A stretch of DNA of 64,000 nucleotides from Comamonadaceae bacterium. Lineage in GTDB: Bacteria > Pseudomonadota > Gammaproteobacteria > Burkholderiales > Burkholderiaceae_C. Where the stretch lies: the NCBI GenBank assembly GCA_009996515.1, contig JAACZV010000024.1, positions 1-64,000 of the forward strand. The letters are read 5' to 3'. A program made the translations under genes and the position numbers. Below, in pieces: positions 8,218 through 18,330 of this stretch. Positions within the stretch are counted from its first letter, which is position 1. Every line of letters starts with the position of its first letter. The notes beneath the pieces are model-generated. The model searched no databases. It was not told where the DNA came from and saw only the letters and a list, made by a program, of their open reading frames with translations.

Positions 8218-9561
8218 TTAGCCGAATCGTTTGACCAGCACCAGTGAGCGGCGGTCCCAGTTGTATTTGCGCTTGCGTTCCTCGGGCAGCCATTCGGGGT
8301 CGACCTGCTGGAAGCCGCGCTTGATGAACCAGTGCATGGTGCGGGTGGTCAGCACGAAGATGCTCTCCAGTCCCATGGCCTTGGCGCGCTGCTCGATGCG
8401 CTTGAGCAGCCGGTCGCCGTCGCCCTGGCCCTGCACCTCGTTGGACACCGTCAGGGCCGCCATCTCGGCCGTGTGCGCCTCCACATAGGGATAGAGGGCC
8501 GCGCAGCCGAAGATGACGCCGTCATGCTCGATGACGGTGTAGAGCTCGGCATCGCGCTCGATCTCGGTGCGGCTGCGCTTGACCAGCGTGCCGTCGCGCT
8601 CGAAGGGCTCGATCAGCTTGATGATGCCGGCGACGTCGTCGGACGTGGCCTCGCGCAGGCTCTCCAGCTTCTCGTCGACGACCATGGTGCCGATGCCGTC
8701 GTGGGTGTAGACCTCCTGCAGCAGCGCGCCGTCGATCGCGAACGGGATGATGTGCGAGCGCTCCACGCCGGCGCGGCAGGCCTCGGCGCAATGCCGCAGG
8801 TAGAAGGCCACCTGGGTGGGCTCCGGCGCCGGGCCGGCCTTGGTCAGCAGGCGGTCGGCGTCGGCGACGGCCAGTTCGGTGTCGATGGGGCTTTCCGGGT
8901 CGTCCGGGTTCTCGCGGACGCCGGGCACCTCGCAGACGAACAGCAGCTTGTCGGCCTGCAGCGCGATGGCGGTGGACGTGGCGACGTCTTCCATCGACAG
9001 GTTGAAGGCCTCGCCCGTGGGCGAGAAGCCGAAGGGCGACAGCAGCACGATGGCGCCGATGTCGATGGCGCGCTGGATGGCGGCGGCATCCACCTTGCGC
9101 ACCAGGCCGGAGTGCTGGAAGTCCACGCCGTCGACGATGCCGACCGGCCGGGCGGTCAGGAAGTTGCCGGAGACGACGCGCACGGTGGCATTGGCCATGG
9201 GCGTGTTGGGCAGGCCCTGGCTGAAGGCGGCCTCGATCTCGAAGCGCAGCTGGCCGGCGGCCTCCTGGGCGCAGTCCAGGGCCACGGCATCGGTGATGCG
9301 GCGGCCATGGCTGTAGCGCGGCGTCTGGCCCTTGGCGGCGAGCTGCTCGTTGACCTGGGGGCGGAAGCCGTGCACCAGCACGACCTTGATGCCCATGGCG
9401 TGCAGGATGGCCAGATCCTGCACGATGGCGTTGAGCTTGCCGGCCGCGACCGCCTCGCCCGGCATGCCGATGACGAAGGTCTCGCCCCGGTAGGCGTGGA
9501 TGTAGGGCGCCACGGACCGGAACCAGGGCACGAAGGTATGGGGAAATACGAGACCGCTCAT
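8218..9561 (-). CDS. argA: Amino-acid N-acetyltransferase ArgA (N-acetylglutamate synthase)
   Basis: Acetylates glutamate with acetyl-CoA, the first step of arginine synthesis. The 447-residue protein has an N-terminal amino-acid-kinase-like domain (about 1-290; [16 protein letters not shown], then [17 protein letters not shown]), which in this family is the arginine-sensing part. A C-terminal GNAT acetyltransferase domain (about 300-440; [19 protein letters not shown]) follows. Within that acetyl-CoA loop the usual R/QxxGxG reads QGQGDG. The start is the ATG at 9561; longer frames upstream are unrelated sequence. It is divergent from the VOC gene, with an 84-nt shared upstream region. Confidence 0.95.
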   Translation of the reverse strand: MSGLVFPHTFVPWFRSVAPYIHAYRGETFVIGMPGEAVAAGKLNAIVQDLAILHAMGIKVVLVHGFRPQVNEQLAAKGQTPRYSHGRRITDAVALDCAQEAAGQLRFEIEAAFSQGLPNTPMANATVRVVSGNFLTARPVGIVDGVDFQHSGLVRKVDAAAIQRAIDIGAIVLLSPFGFSPTGEAFNLSMEDVATSTAIALQADKLLFVCEVPGVRENPDDPESPIDTELAVADADRLLTKAGPAPEPTQVAFYLRHCAEACRAGVERSHIIPFAIDGALLQEVYTHDGIGTMVVDEKLESLREATSDDVAGIIKLIEPFERDGTLVKRSRTEIERDAELYTVIEHDGVIFGCAALYPYVEAHTAEMAALTVSNEVQGQGDGDRLLKRIEQRAKAMGLESIFVLTTRTMHWFIKRGFQQVDPEWLPEERKRKYNWDRRSLVLVKRFG

Positions 9562-9645
9562 GGTCGAATTGTGGAGCCTGCGCGACCCTGCTTGACGCGG
9601 TTGTGTTGCGCGCCGAGCATGGTCGCCCCGCCAACGGAGACCGCG

Positions 9646-10038
9646 ATGAAGGACTACAACGACGTCTACATGACCCCCGGCGCCTTCAGCTGGAACGAGC
9701 TGTCCAGCCCCGATCCCCAGGCCGCCCGCGACTTCTACGGCCGGCTGTTCGGCTGGGGTTTCGACACCATGAACCTCGGCGATGGCGACTATCACGTCAT
9801 CAAGGTCGGCGGGGTCTCGGTGGGCGGCGTCATGAAGCAGCAGCAGCCCGGCCCGGCCCTGTGGGGCGCCTATGTGACCGTGGCCTCCTGCGATGCGACG
9901 GTGGAGCAGGCCAAGAGCCTGGGCGCCATCGTCTGCGCCGGCCCCTTCGACATCCCCAGCGTGGGCCGCATGGCCGTGCTGCAGGATCCGCAGGGCGCCG
10001 TCATCCAGGTCATCAGCTATTTCCCGCGGACGGCGTGA
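9646..10038 (+). CDS. VOC-superfamily protein (glyoxalase/dioxygenase fold)
   Basis: A 130-residue vicinal-oxygen-chelate fold protein. Typical signs are FSWNELSSPDPQAARDFYGRLFGW at the start of the first module and MAVLQDPQGAVIQVISYF at the end of the second. Such proteins are often metal-dependent lyases, hydrolases or resistance proteins; no substrate can be assigned here. The start is the ATG at 9646 with GGAGA about 6 nt upstream; an in-frame ATG nine codons earlier is possible but has a poorer ribosome site. It lies 25 nt upstream of hrpA. Confidence 0.85.
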   Translation: MKDYNDVYMTPGAFSWNELSSPDPQAARDFYGRLFGWGFDTMNLGDGDYHVIKVGGVSVGGVMKQQQPGPALWGAYVTVASCDATVEQAKSLGAIVCAGPFDIPSVGRMAVLQDPQGAVIQVISYFPRTA

Positions 10039-10063
10039 TGCTCTGCGGGACAATCCCGCCCCG

Positions 10064-13000
10064 ATGAGTTCAGAACGCACCGAGAGCCGGCCCGTCCAGC
10101 CGGCTCTCTCCATTTCATTCCCCGAAAGCCTGCCGGTCTCGTCGCGCCGCGACGAGATCATGCAGGCGCTGGCCCAGCACCAGGTCGTCATCGTCTGCGG
10201 CGAGACCGGCTCGGGCAAGACCACGCAGCTGCCCAAGATCGCGCTGGCCATGGGGCGTGGTCGGCTCAACGGTGGCGGCCTGATCGGCCATACGCAGCCG
10301 CGGCGCATCGCCGCCAGCAGCGTGGCCAAGCGCATCGCCGAGGAGCTGAAGACGCCGCTGGGCGAGGTCGTCGGCTACAAGGTGCGCTTCCAGGACCGGC
10401 TGTCCAAGGGCGCGTCGGTCAAGCTGATGACGGACGGCATCCTGCTGGCCGAGACGCAGAGCGACCCGCTGCTGCGCGCCTACGACACGCTGATCATCGA
10501 CGAGGCGCACGAGCGCAGCCTCAACATCGACTTCCTGCTGGGCTATCTGCGCGAGCTGCTGCCGCGCCGGCCCGACCTGAAGGTCATCGTCACCTCGGCC
10601 ACCATCGACGCCGAGCGCTTCGCGAAGCACTTCGAGAGCGCCAAGGGGCCGGCGCCGGTGCTGATGGTGTCGGGCCGGCTGTACCCGGTGGAGCAGCGCT
10701 ACCGCCCGTTCGAGGAAAGCCGCGAGTACGACCTCAACAACGCCATCTGCGACGCGGTGGACGAGCTGTGGCGCGAGGGGGGCGGCGACGTGCTGGTCTT
10801 CCTGCCCGGTGAGCGCGAGATCCGCGAGGCCGCCGAGGCGCTGCGCAAGCACCACCCGCCGGGCGTGGAGATCCTGCCGCTGTTCTCGCGGCTCTCGGAG
10901 GCCGAGCAGAACAAGGTCTTCGAGCCGCACGGCGCGCGCCGCATCGTGCTGGCGACCAACGTGGCCGAGACGTCCCTCACGGTGCCCGGCATCCGCTACG
11001 TCATCGACCCCGGCCTGGCGCGCGTGAAGCGCTACAGCTATCGCAACAAGGTCGAGCAGCTGCTGATCGAGAACATCAGCCAGGCGGCGGCCAACCAGCG
11101 CGCCGGCCGCTGCGGCCGCGTCAGCAACGGCATCTGCGTGCGGCTGTACAGCGAGAAGGAGTTCAACGAACGGCCGAAGTTCACCGACCCCGAGATCCTG
11201 CGGTCGAGTCTCGCCGGCGTCATCCTGCGCATGAAGTCGCTGCACCTGGGCGATGTGGAGCGTTTCCCTTTCCTCGAAGCGCCAAGACCGAAGGCCATCG
11301 CCGACGGCTACCAGCTGCTCAACGAGCTGGGCGCCACCGACGACGCCAACGAGCTCACCGCGCTGGGCAAGGAGCTCGCGCGCCTGCCGCTGGACCCGCG
11401 CGTGGGCCGCATGATCCTGGAGGCGCGGGAGCGCCAGGCGCTGACCGAGGTGCTGGTCATCGCGTCGGCACTGTCGGGCCAGGACGTGCGCGACCGCCCG
11501 CAGGAGCAGGCCCAGGCGGCCGACGAGAAGCACAAGAAGTTCGACGACGAGAAGTCGGAGTTCATGGGCTACCTGAAGCTGTGGAAATGGCTGGGTGACT
11601 CGAAAGGGGGGGAGGGCGAGCACAAGCTGTCGCATCGCAAGCACGAGGCGCTGCTGCGCGAGAACTTCGTCAGCCCGCGCCGCGTGCGCGAATGGCGCGA
11701 CGTGCACTCGCAGCTGCAGACGGTGGTCACCGAGCAGGGGTGGCGGCTCAACCAGAGCCCGGCCACCTATGAGCAGGTGCACCTGTCCATGCTGGCCGGC
11801 CTGCTGGGCAACATCGGCTGCAAGAGCGACGACGAGGACTGGTACCTCGGCGCGCGCGGCATCAAGTTCTACCGCCACCCGGGCGCGCACCTCAGCAAGA
11901 AACCGGGCCGCTGGATCGTCGCGGCCGAGCTGGTGGACACGTCACGGCTGTACGGCCGGGGCCTGGCCAACATCGAGCCGCAATGGCTGCCGCCCATCGC
12001 CGGCCACTTGATCAAGACCCAGCTGCTGGAGCCGCACTGGGAGAAGAAGGCCGCCGAGGTCGTGGCACTCGAGCGGGCGACGCTGTACGGCATCGTGCTC
12101 TACAGCGGCAAGCGCGTGAACTTCGGCCGCGTGGACGCGAAGGCCGCGCGCGAGATCTTCATCCGCGAGGGGCTGGTCAACGACGAGCTGCCGGAAGACC
12201 TGGTGCGCCAGCTGCCCTTCATAGCCCACAACCGGCGCCAGATCGCCAAGGTCGAGGCGCTGGAGCACAAGTCGCGCCGCCAGGACGTGCTGGTGGACGA
12301 CGAGCTGATCTACGCCTTCTACGACGACAAGCTGCCGGCCCATGTGTTCAGCGGCGCGACGCTGCTGAAGTGGTGGCGCGAGGCCAGCAAGGCCGACGAC
12401 AAGCTGCTGCAGCTCAGCCAGGACGAGCTGATGCGCCACGAGGCCGCGGGCGTGACCAGCGAGGCCTTCCCCAAGGTCATTCGCCTGGGTGGCGTGGACT
12501 GCGCCGCGAGCTACCTGCACCAGCCGGGCGATGCCCGCGACGGCCTGACGGTGACCGTACCCATCTTCGCGCTGAACCAGGTCAGCGAGGAGCGCGCCGA
12601 ATGGCTGGTGCCCGGCATGCTGGCCGCCAAGGTGACGGCGCTGCTGAAGAGCCTGCACCAGAAGCCGCGCGCGCGGCTGACGCCACTGCCGGACTTCGTC
12701 GCCGAGTTCATCGAGCTGAATCCCTTCGGCCAGGGCGGCCTGGTCGACGTGCTGCTGAAGGCCGTCAAAGAGCGTACCCAGCTGGCCGTGCAGCGCAACG
12801 ACTTCAAGCTGGAGCAGCTCGCGCCGCACCTGTTCATGAACTTCCGCGTCGTCGACGAGCATGGCCGCCAGCTCGGCCAGGGCCGCCAGCTCGCGGCGCT
12901 GAAGGCGGAGCTGGGCGGCCAGGCGCGCTCGGCCTTCCAGGCGCTTGCGGCGCTGAAGTTGCCGGCCAAGGAGGCCGCGCCCAAACCGGCACAGGCACCG

Positions 13001-13909
13001 GTGGCGGGCAAGGGCGTGCGCGCCGAAGTCGTCAAGAAGCCCGAGCCGGCGCGCGACGCCAGCCAGGCCTATACGGACTGGACCTTCGGCGAGCTCCCGG
13101 AGCTGCTGGAGGTGAAGAAGGGCGGCCAGACGCTGATCGGCTTCCCGGCGCTGATCGACAAGGGCGCGCATGTGGAGATCGAGGTCTTCGACGAGCCCGA
13201 GGTCGCCGCCGCGAAGCACCGCGCCGGCCTGCGCCGCCTCATCGCGCTGCAGCTCAAGGAGCCGCTGAAATTCCTCGAGAAGAACATTCCGGACCTGCAG
13301 CGCATGTCGGTGCTGTTCATGGGTCTGGGCACGGCCGAGGAGCTGCGCGACCAGATCATCGGTGTCGCGCTGGACCGCGCCTTCCTGGCCGATCCGCTGC
13401 CCGCCGATCAGCTGGCCTTCAAGAAGCGCATCGAGGAGGGCCGCAGCCGGCTCAACCTGATCGCCCAGGAGGTGGCCCGCGCCGTGCACGCCGTGTTGCA
13501 GGAGCTGGCCAACGCCAGCCGCAAGCTCAAGGACTCCCGCCCGCCCAAGGACGTGGGCGATGACGTGGCCGCGCAGTTGCAGCGCCTGGTGCCCAAGCGC
13601 TTCGCGCTGGACACGCCCTGGGCGCAGCTGCAGCACCTGCCGCGTTACCTGAAGGCCGTCACGGCCCGGCTGGACAAGCTGCGCGCCGATGCGGCCCGCG
13701 ACGCCAAGCTGATGGGCGAGGTCAGGCCGCTGGAGCAGCGTTACACCCGCCGGCTTGCCGAGCTCAAGGGCGTGCGCGATGCTCGGCTGGACGACTTCCG
13801 CTGGCAGCTGGAGGAATTGCGCGTCAGCCTGTTCGCCCAGGAGCTGCGCACGCCGCAGCCGGTCAGCGTGAAGCGGCTGGACAAGGTCTGGGCCCAGATC
13901 GTGAGCTGA
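10064..13909 (+). CDS. hrpA: ATP-dependent RNA helicase HrpA (DEAH box)
   Basis: A 1281-residue DEAH/RHA helicase, the usual size for HrpA. Walker A is GETGSGKTT (residues 46-54), the DEAH box IDEAHERSLN, motif III TSATID, and motif VI falls in QRAGRCGR. HA2/OB-fold sequence and the long HrpA-specific C-terminal half follow. HrpA is known to act on RNA and to rescue stalled ribosomes in E. coli. The start is the ATG at 10064; the upstream reading frame overlaps the VOC gene and is unrelated. No partner genes are evident around it. Confidence 0.96.
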   Translation: MSSERTESRPVQPALSISFPESLPVSSRRDEIMQALAQHQVVIVCGETGSGKTTQLPKIALAMGRGRLNGGGLIGHTQPRRIAASSVAKRIAEELKTPLGEVVGYKVRFQDRLSKGASVKLMTDGILLAETQSDPLLRAYDTLIIDEAHERSLNIDFLLGYLRELLPRRPDLKVIVTSATIDAERFAKHFESAKGPAPVLMVSGRLYPVEQRYRPFEESREYDLNNAICDAVDELWREGGGDVLVFLPGEREIREAAEALRKHHPPGVEILPLFSRLSEAEQNKVFEPHGARRIVLATNVAETSLTVPGIRYVIDPGLARVKRYSYRNKVEQLLIENISQAAANQRAGRCGRVSNGICVRLYSEKEFNERPKFTDPEILRSSLAGVILRMKSLHLGDVERFPFLEAPRPKAIADGYQLLNELGATDDANELTALGKELARLPLDPRVGRMILEARERQALTEVLVIASALSGQDVRDRPQEQAQAADEKHKKFDDEKSEFMGYLKLWKWLGDSKGGEGEHKLSHRKHEALLRENFVSPRRVREWRDVHSQLQTVVTEQGWRLNQSPATYEQVHLSMLAGLLGNIGCKSDDEDWYLGARGIKFYRHPGAHLSKKPGRWIVAAELVDTSRLYGRGLANIEPQWLPPIAGHLIKTQLLEPHWEKKAAEVVALERATLYGIVLYSGKRVNFGRVDAKAAREIFIREGLVNDELPEDLVRQLPFIAHNRRQIAKVEALEHKSRRQDVLVDDELIYAFYDDKLPAHVFSGATLLKWWREASKADDKLLQLSQDELMRHEAAGVTSEAFPKVIRLGGVDCAASYLHQPGDARDGLTVTVPIFALNQVSEERAEWLVPGMLAAKVTALLKSLHQKPRARLTPLPDFVAEFIELNPFGQGGLVDVLLKAVKERTQLAVQRNDFKLEQLAPHLFMNFRVVDEHGRQLGQGRQLAALKAELGGQARSAFQALAALKLPAKEAAPKPAQAPVAGKGVRAEVVKKPEPARDASQAYTDWTFGELPELLEVKKGGQTLIGFPALIDKGAHVEIEVFDEPEVAAAKHRAGLRRLIALQLKEPLKFLEKNIPDLQRMSVLFMGLGTAEELRDQIIGVALDRAFLADPLPADQLAFKKRIEEGRSRLNLIAQEVARAVHAVLQELANASRKLKDSRPPKDVGDDVAAQLQRLVPKRFALDTPWAQLQHLPRYLKAVTARLDKLRADAARDAKLMGEVRPLEQRYTRRLAELKGVRDARLDDFRWQLEELRVSLFAQELRTPQPVSVKRLDKVWAQIVS

Positions 13910-14041
13910 TGCACACAAGCCGCCATTGCGGTCTGGCGGGGATGAAATCCGTCGCTTTTCGACGCCTGCCTGCAAGCTGGACCGGTCTAGGCTGGAGTCC
14001 AATGCGGGGACACCAACTGTTACAGCCTTTCCTCGTTCGAC

Positions 14042-15820
14042 GTGTCTGACACCAGCCCTGCCACCCCACCGTTGAGAAGCTTCGGCCGCTTCGAGCTGCG
14101 CGCTCTTCAGTCCAAGAGCGCCCGCAGCCTGATCTGGCGCGTCTTCGATCCGGGCCTGGGTCAGGAGCTGCTGCTGTGCATGCCGCGCGAGAAGCCCAAC
14201 AGCGCGCAGGCGCTGGAGCATTGGCTGCGCTCGGCCCAGGCCGGCGAGCGCGTGCAGCATCCCAACCTCGCGCCGGTCTTCGAGATCGGCCAGGTGGAGA
14301 GCTGGCCCTATGTGGCCTATGAGCGGGCCCTGGGCGAGACGCTGGACGAGCGCCTGGCGCGCCAGGCCGCGCCGCTGCCCATCGAGGCCGCCGGCTGGGT
14401 GGCCCAGCTGCTGGAGGGCCTGGCCTTCGCCCACGAGGCCGGCCATGCCCACCGCGACATCCAGGCCAGCAGCGTCCTCATCGATGCCGGCGACAAGGTC
14501 CGCCTCATCGGCCTGGAGGTGGCGCAGGAGGTCTTTCCTCCCGGCGTCGACTACGGCACCGTCACCCGCCGCGCCGTGCGCGACTCGGCCGAGGAGGACG
14601 TGCTCTGCGTCGGCCTGCTGCTGCACCGGCTGCTGACCGGCCGGCCCGTGCTGGAGGAGCACGACCTGCAGCAGGTCGTGCTGCAGATGCAGCCGTCGCC
14701 CACGCGCCCCGGGCGCGAGATCGTGCGCCTGGGCTGGGAGACGCCGCACCCCATCCCCGACCCGCTGCGCGCCATCTGCAACCGCGCGACCGACCGCCAG
14801 CTGCGCCAGCGCTACCACCTGGCGCGCAGCTTCTGGCGCGCGCTGGACGGCTGGCGCCAGGCGGCCGAGCACGACAGCGGCGGCCCCATCGTGCTGCTGC
14901 TGGACAAGCTGCAGCGCCTGGGCCACCTGCCGACCACGATGGGGGGCCTGCACCGGTTCGCGGCCGACTCGGGCCTGGAGGCCCAGCATGCCAGCGCGCT
15001 GTCGGAGATCGCGCTGAAGGACATGGCGCTGAGCCTGGAGCTGGTGCGCCGCGTCAACAACGCGCTCAAGCAGGCCGGGCATCAGGGCGAGACCGTGCTG
15101 AACATGCAGCGCGCCATCCAGATGCTGGGCCTGGACGGCCTGCAGTACGCCATCAACGCGCTCAAGCCCTGGCCCGGCCCGCTGCAGCCGGCCGCCGCCG
15201 AACTGCTGCGCCAGCTGATGGCCCGGGTCGGCCGCGCCGCGCAGATCGCCCAGGCGCTGCGTCCAGCGGGCTATGACGCCGAGGTGGTCCACCTCATCGC
15301 CGTCATGCAGAACCTGGGCCGGCTGCTGCTGCAGTACCACTTCCCGGACGACGCGCAGCAGATCCGCCAGTTGATGGTGCCGCCCGAACCCACCGAGGAC
15401 CAGCCCAACCCGCCCGGCATGAGCGAGCAGGCGGCGGCCTATGCGGTGCTGGGTTGCGACCTGGACACGCTGGGCGCCGCCGTGGCCCGCCACTGGGGCC
15501 TGGGCGAGGAGCTGCTGCACATGATCCGCCGCCAGCCGCCGGGCGCCACCGTGCATGCCGGCCGCAGCGACGCCGACGCCATCCGCCTGACCTGCAGCCT
15601 GGCCAACGAGCTGGTCGATGCCCAGGGCCTGCCCGAAGCCCGCCGCCGCGCCGGCGTGGAGGCGGCGACGCGGCGCTATGCCAAGGCGCTGGGCCTGGGC
15701 CTGCGCGAGGTCATGGAGGCGCTGGACCCGGGCGCCCACAAGCCGCCGGCCGCGCCGGCCGACGCCACCGTGCCGGCGGGATCGCTGCGCGAGCGCCTGG
15801 CCGCGCGGGGCGGCTCCTGA
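14042..15820 (+). CDS. Pseudokinase-HDOD signalling protein
   Basis: 592 residues. The N-terminal part (about 15-275) has a protein-kinase fold, but key residues are missing. There is no glycine loop and no VAIK lysine. The catalytic loop reads HRDIQASS (H137-S144), so the Lys and Asn of HRDxKxxN are lost, and the DFG position reads IGL (156-158). It should therefore be a pseudokinase. Residues about 285-500 form an HDOD domain (SEIALKDMALSLELVRRVNN, then HLIAVMQNLGRLLLQY), a fold found in signalling proteins. The start is GTG (MSDTS). An active-looking paralogue of similar architecture begins 67 nt downstream. A regulator/partner relation between them is inference. Confidence 0.85.
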   Translation: MSDTSPATPPLRSFGRFELRALQSKSARSLIWRVFDPGLGQELLLCMPREKPNSAQALEHWLRSAQAGERVQHPNLAPVFEIGQVESWPYVAYERALGETLDERLARQAAPLPIEAAGWVAQLLEGLAFAHEAGHAHRDIQASSVLIDAGDKVRLIGLEVAQEVFPPGVDYGTVTRRAVRDSAEEDVLCVGLLLHRLLTGRPVLEEHDLQQVVLQMQPSPTRPGREIVRLGWETPHPIPDPLRAICNRATDRQLRQRYHLARSFWRALDGWRQAAEHDSGGPIVLLLDKLQRLGHLPTTMGGLHRFAADSGLEAQHASALSEIALKDMALSLELVRRVNNALKQAGHQGETVLNMQRAIQMLGLDGLQYAINALKPWPGPLQPAAAELLRQLMARVGRAAQIAQALRPAGYDAEVVHLIAVMQNLGRLLLQYHFPDDAQQIRQLMVPPEPTEDQPNPPGMSEQAAAYAVLGCDLDTLGAAVARHWGLGEELLHMIRRQPPGATVHAGRSDADAIRLTCSLANELVDAQGLPEARRRAGVEAATRRYAKALGLGLREVMEALDPGAHKPPAAPADATVPAGSLRERLAARGGS

Positions 15821-15887
15821 GGTCATGACGCCGCGACCTGCCCCCCTGACACGACGGCTGCGGGCGACCCCGCGCCGCTGACACGCC

Positions 15888-18275
15888 ATGGCCGACGAGC
15901 TGCCGCCCCAACTCGGCCGCTTCAGGTTGCTGAAGCCGCTGGGGGAGGGCGCGCAGGCCACCGTCTGGCTGGCGCACGACCCGCTGCTGGACCGCGAGGT
16001 CGCCGTCAAGCTGCTGAAGGCCCAGCTGGCCGATGCCGGCGAGGCAGGCAGCGTCGACGAGTGGCTGCACGAGGCCCGCGCCGTCAGCCGGCTGACCCAT
16101 CCGAACATCGTGCCGGTCTTCGAGGCCGACACCCAGGGCGGGCGTTCCTATCTGGTGTTCGAGTACGTGTCCGGCGGCACGCTGAGCCAGCGCCTGCGTG
16201 CCGGCCCGCGGCCCACGGCGGCCGAGGCCGTCACGCTGATGCTGGGCATCCTGGACGGCCTCAGCGCCGCCCATGCCGCCGGCCTCGTCCATCGCGACCT
16301 CAAGCCCAGCAACATCCTGCTCGATGCCCGGGGCCGGCCGCGCGTGATGGACTTCGGCATCGCGGCGCGGGTCTCCACGGCCGCCGACGCGGCGTCGCGC
16401 ATCGTCGGCACGCCGGGCTATATCTCGCCCGAGGCCGCTCGCGGCGCGCCGCCGCATCCGCAGATGGACCTGTTCGCGGCCGCCGTCATGCTGGCGGAGA
16501 TGCTGAGCGGCCAGCGCCTCAACCACGACCCCGACCCCTGGCGCGCCATCCAGCGCGTGCAGACCACCCAGCTGATGCTGCCGGCGGGCCTGGATGCCGG
16601 CGTGGATGACGCGCTGCGCGCCATCGTGCAGCGCGGCCTGGCGCGCGAGCCGGCCGCGCGCTGGCCCAGCGCCACGCTGCTGCGCGATGCGCTGGCCGCC
16701 TGGCTGCGCCCCGTCGCCGAGCCCGATGCGCCGCAGGACGCGCCGGTGCTGGACTTCCTGCTGCGCCGCATGCGCCACAAGAGCGACTTCCCGGCGCTGT
16801 CCGACGCCATAGGCCGCATCCAGCGGCTGACCCAGTCCGAGCAGGAGAGCGTGGCCAGCCTGTCCAACGAGATCCTGAAGGACGTGGCGCTGACGCAGAA
16901 GCTGCTGCGCCTGGTCAACACGGCGCAGTACCGGCACATGGGCGGCGGCGGCATCGGCACGGTGTCGCGCGCGGTCGCGCTGATCGGCTTTGCCGGCATC
17001 CGCAACCTGGCGCTCAGCCTGGTGCTGCTGGAGCGCATGGAGAACAAAGGCCATGCCAGGCGGCTGCGCGAGGACTATCTGCGCTCGCTGATGGCGGCGT
17101 CGCTGGCGCGCGAGCTGTGTGCCAACCCGCGCGAGGCCGAGGAGGCCTTCCTTGCCGCGATGTTCCACCACCTCGGCCGCTCGCTGACCGAGTTCTATTT
17201 CCCCGAGGAGGCCGAGGCCGTACGCCGCCTGGTCGGCCCGGCCGAGGACGGCCAGCCCGCCCTCGGCGAGGAGGCAGCCTCCACGCAGGTGCTGGGCATG
17301 AGCTACGAGGCGCTGGGCCTGGGCGTGGCCCGGCAGTGGGGCCTGCCCGCCAGCCTGCAGCGGGCCATGCACCGCCCCGCCGGCGAGGCGCCTCAGCGGC
17401 TGCTGGAGGACGCCACCGAGCGTCAGCGCTGGCTGGCGCGCGCCAGCAACGACATGGCCGACCTCATCCTCGACACACCGCCCGAGCAGACCCATGCCAG
17501 GCTGCGCGCGCTGGCGCAGCGCCATGCGCGTGCGCTGGGCCTGAGCGCCGAGACCTTCGAGCAGGCCGCCGACACGGCGCGCCAGCATCTCGCGCAGATG
17601 ATGGCCGCGCTGGACCTGCAGCTGCCGCGCGACTCGCGCGCCCAGCGGCTGCTGGCGCCGCTGCAGCCCTCCGCGGACGACTCGCTGACCCAGCACCAGC
17701 TCGCGCCGACGCTGGCGCTGGAGCGCGGGCCGCAGGAAACCGCCTCGTCCACCGAGCAGGCCATACAGCTGCTGGCCGCCGGCGTGCAGGACATCACCGA
17801 CGTCATGGTCGACAACTTCCAGCTCAACGCCGTGCTGCGCATGATCCTGGAGACCATCTACCGCGCACTGGGCTTTCGCCGCGTCATCTTCTGCCTGCGC
17901 GATGCGCGCGGCCAGGCGCTGACGGGGCGGCTGGGCGTCGGCGCCGACGTGGAGCGCCTGGCGCCGCTGCTGCGTGTGGACCTGACGGCCCAGCCGCCCG
18001 ACCTGTTCGCCGCGGTCTGCCTGAAGGGGGCGGACACGCTGATCCAGGATGCCCGCTCGCCCAACATCACGCCGCGGCTGCCGGGCTGGTTCCGCGGCGA
18101 GCTGCAGGCGCAGAGCTTTCTGCTGCTGCCCCTGATGCTCAAGGGCGCGCCGCTGGGGCTGATCTATGCCGACCATGCCCGGGCCGGCGCCGTGCAGCTG
18201 GGCGACAAGGAGTTGTCGCTGCTGCGCACGCTGCGCAACCAGGCCGTGATGGCCTTCCGGCAGGCCACGGGCTGA
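15888..18275 (+). CDS. Serine/threonine kinase-HDOD-GAF protein
   Basis: 795 residues in three modules. The Hanks-type kinase domain (about 8-275) is complete: glycine loop LGEGAQATV, Lys41 in VAVK, HRDLKPSN (135-142), DFG (155-157) and the activation-segment end GTPGYISPEAA. An HDOD domain (about 285-500; NEILKDVALTQKLLRLVNTA, FLAAMFHHLGRSL) and a C-terminal GAF-like sensor domain (about 600-790; AVLRMILETIYRALGFRR, LLLPLMLKGAPLGLIYAD) follow. No membrane segment is seen, so it is probably cytosolic. It is a paralogue of the preceding pseudokinase gene, same strand, 67 nt apart. A strong hairpin follows the stop. The signal and phosphorylation targets are unknown. Confidence 0.9.
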   Translation: MADELPPQLGRFRLLKPLGEGAQATVWLAHDPLLDREVAVKLLKAQLADAGEAGSVDEWLHEARAVSRLTHPNIVPVFEADTQGGRSYLVFEYVSGGTLSQRLRAGPRPTAAEAVTLMLGILDGLSAAHAAGLVHRDLKPSNILLDARGRPRVMDFGIAARVSTAADAASRIVGTPGYISPEAARGAPPHPQMDLFAAAVMLAEMLSGQRLNHDPDPWRAIQRVQTTQLMLPAGLDAGVDDALRAIVQRGLAREPAARWPSATLLRDALAAWLRPVAEPDAPQDAPVLDFLLRRMRHKSDFPALSDAIGRIQRLTQSEQESVASLSNEILKDVALTQKLLRLVNTAQYRHMGGGGIGTVSRAVALIGFAGIRNLALSLVLLERMENKGHARRLREDYLRSLMAASLARELCANPREAEEAFLAAMFHHLGRSLTEFYFPEEAEAVRRLVGPAEDGQPALGEEAASTQVLGMSYEALGLGVARQWGLPASLQRAMHRPAGEAPQRLLEDATERQRWLARASNDMADLILDTPPEQTHARLRALAQRHARALGLSAETFEQAADTARQHLAQMMAALDLQLPRDSRAQRLLAPLQPSADDSLTQHQLAPTLALERGPQETASSTEQAIQLLAAGVQDITDVMVDNFQLNAVLRMILETIYRALGFRRVIFCLRDARGQALTGRLGVGADVERLAPLLRVDLTAQPPDLFAAVCLKGADTLIQDARSPNITPRLPGWFRGELQAQSFLLLPLMLKGAPLGLIYADHARAGAVQLGDKELSLLRTLRNQAVMAFRQATG

Positions 18276-18318
18276 GTCCGGACCGAGGACAAGCCCTGCG
18301 GCTTGTCCGACGCCGGAC
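18276..18318 (+). terminator. Hairpin directly after the kinase-HDOD-GAF gene
   Basis: A perfect 9-bp stem (GGACAAGCC 18287-18295 with GGCTTGTCC 18300-18308) around a CTGC loop, enclosed by an outer 6-bp pairing (GTCCGG 18276-18281 with CCGGAC 18313-18318). It begins at the base after the stop codon. It has no T-tract, so it may protect the 3' end or act with other factors rather than be a classical terminator. Confidence 0.5.
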
Positions 18319-18330
18319 GAAGGCCCGGCG

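Noticed and set aside
11942-16132. Open frame of 1396 codons on the minus strand opposite hrpA and the pseudokinase gene
   Set aside because: No motifs, skewed composition, spans two well-supported plus-strand genes and their gap.
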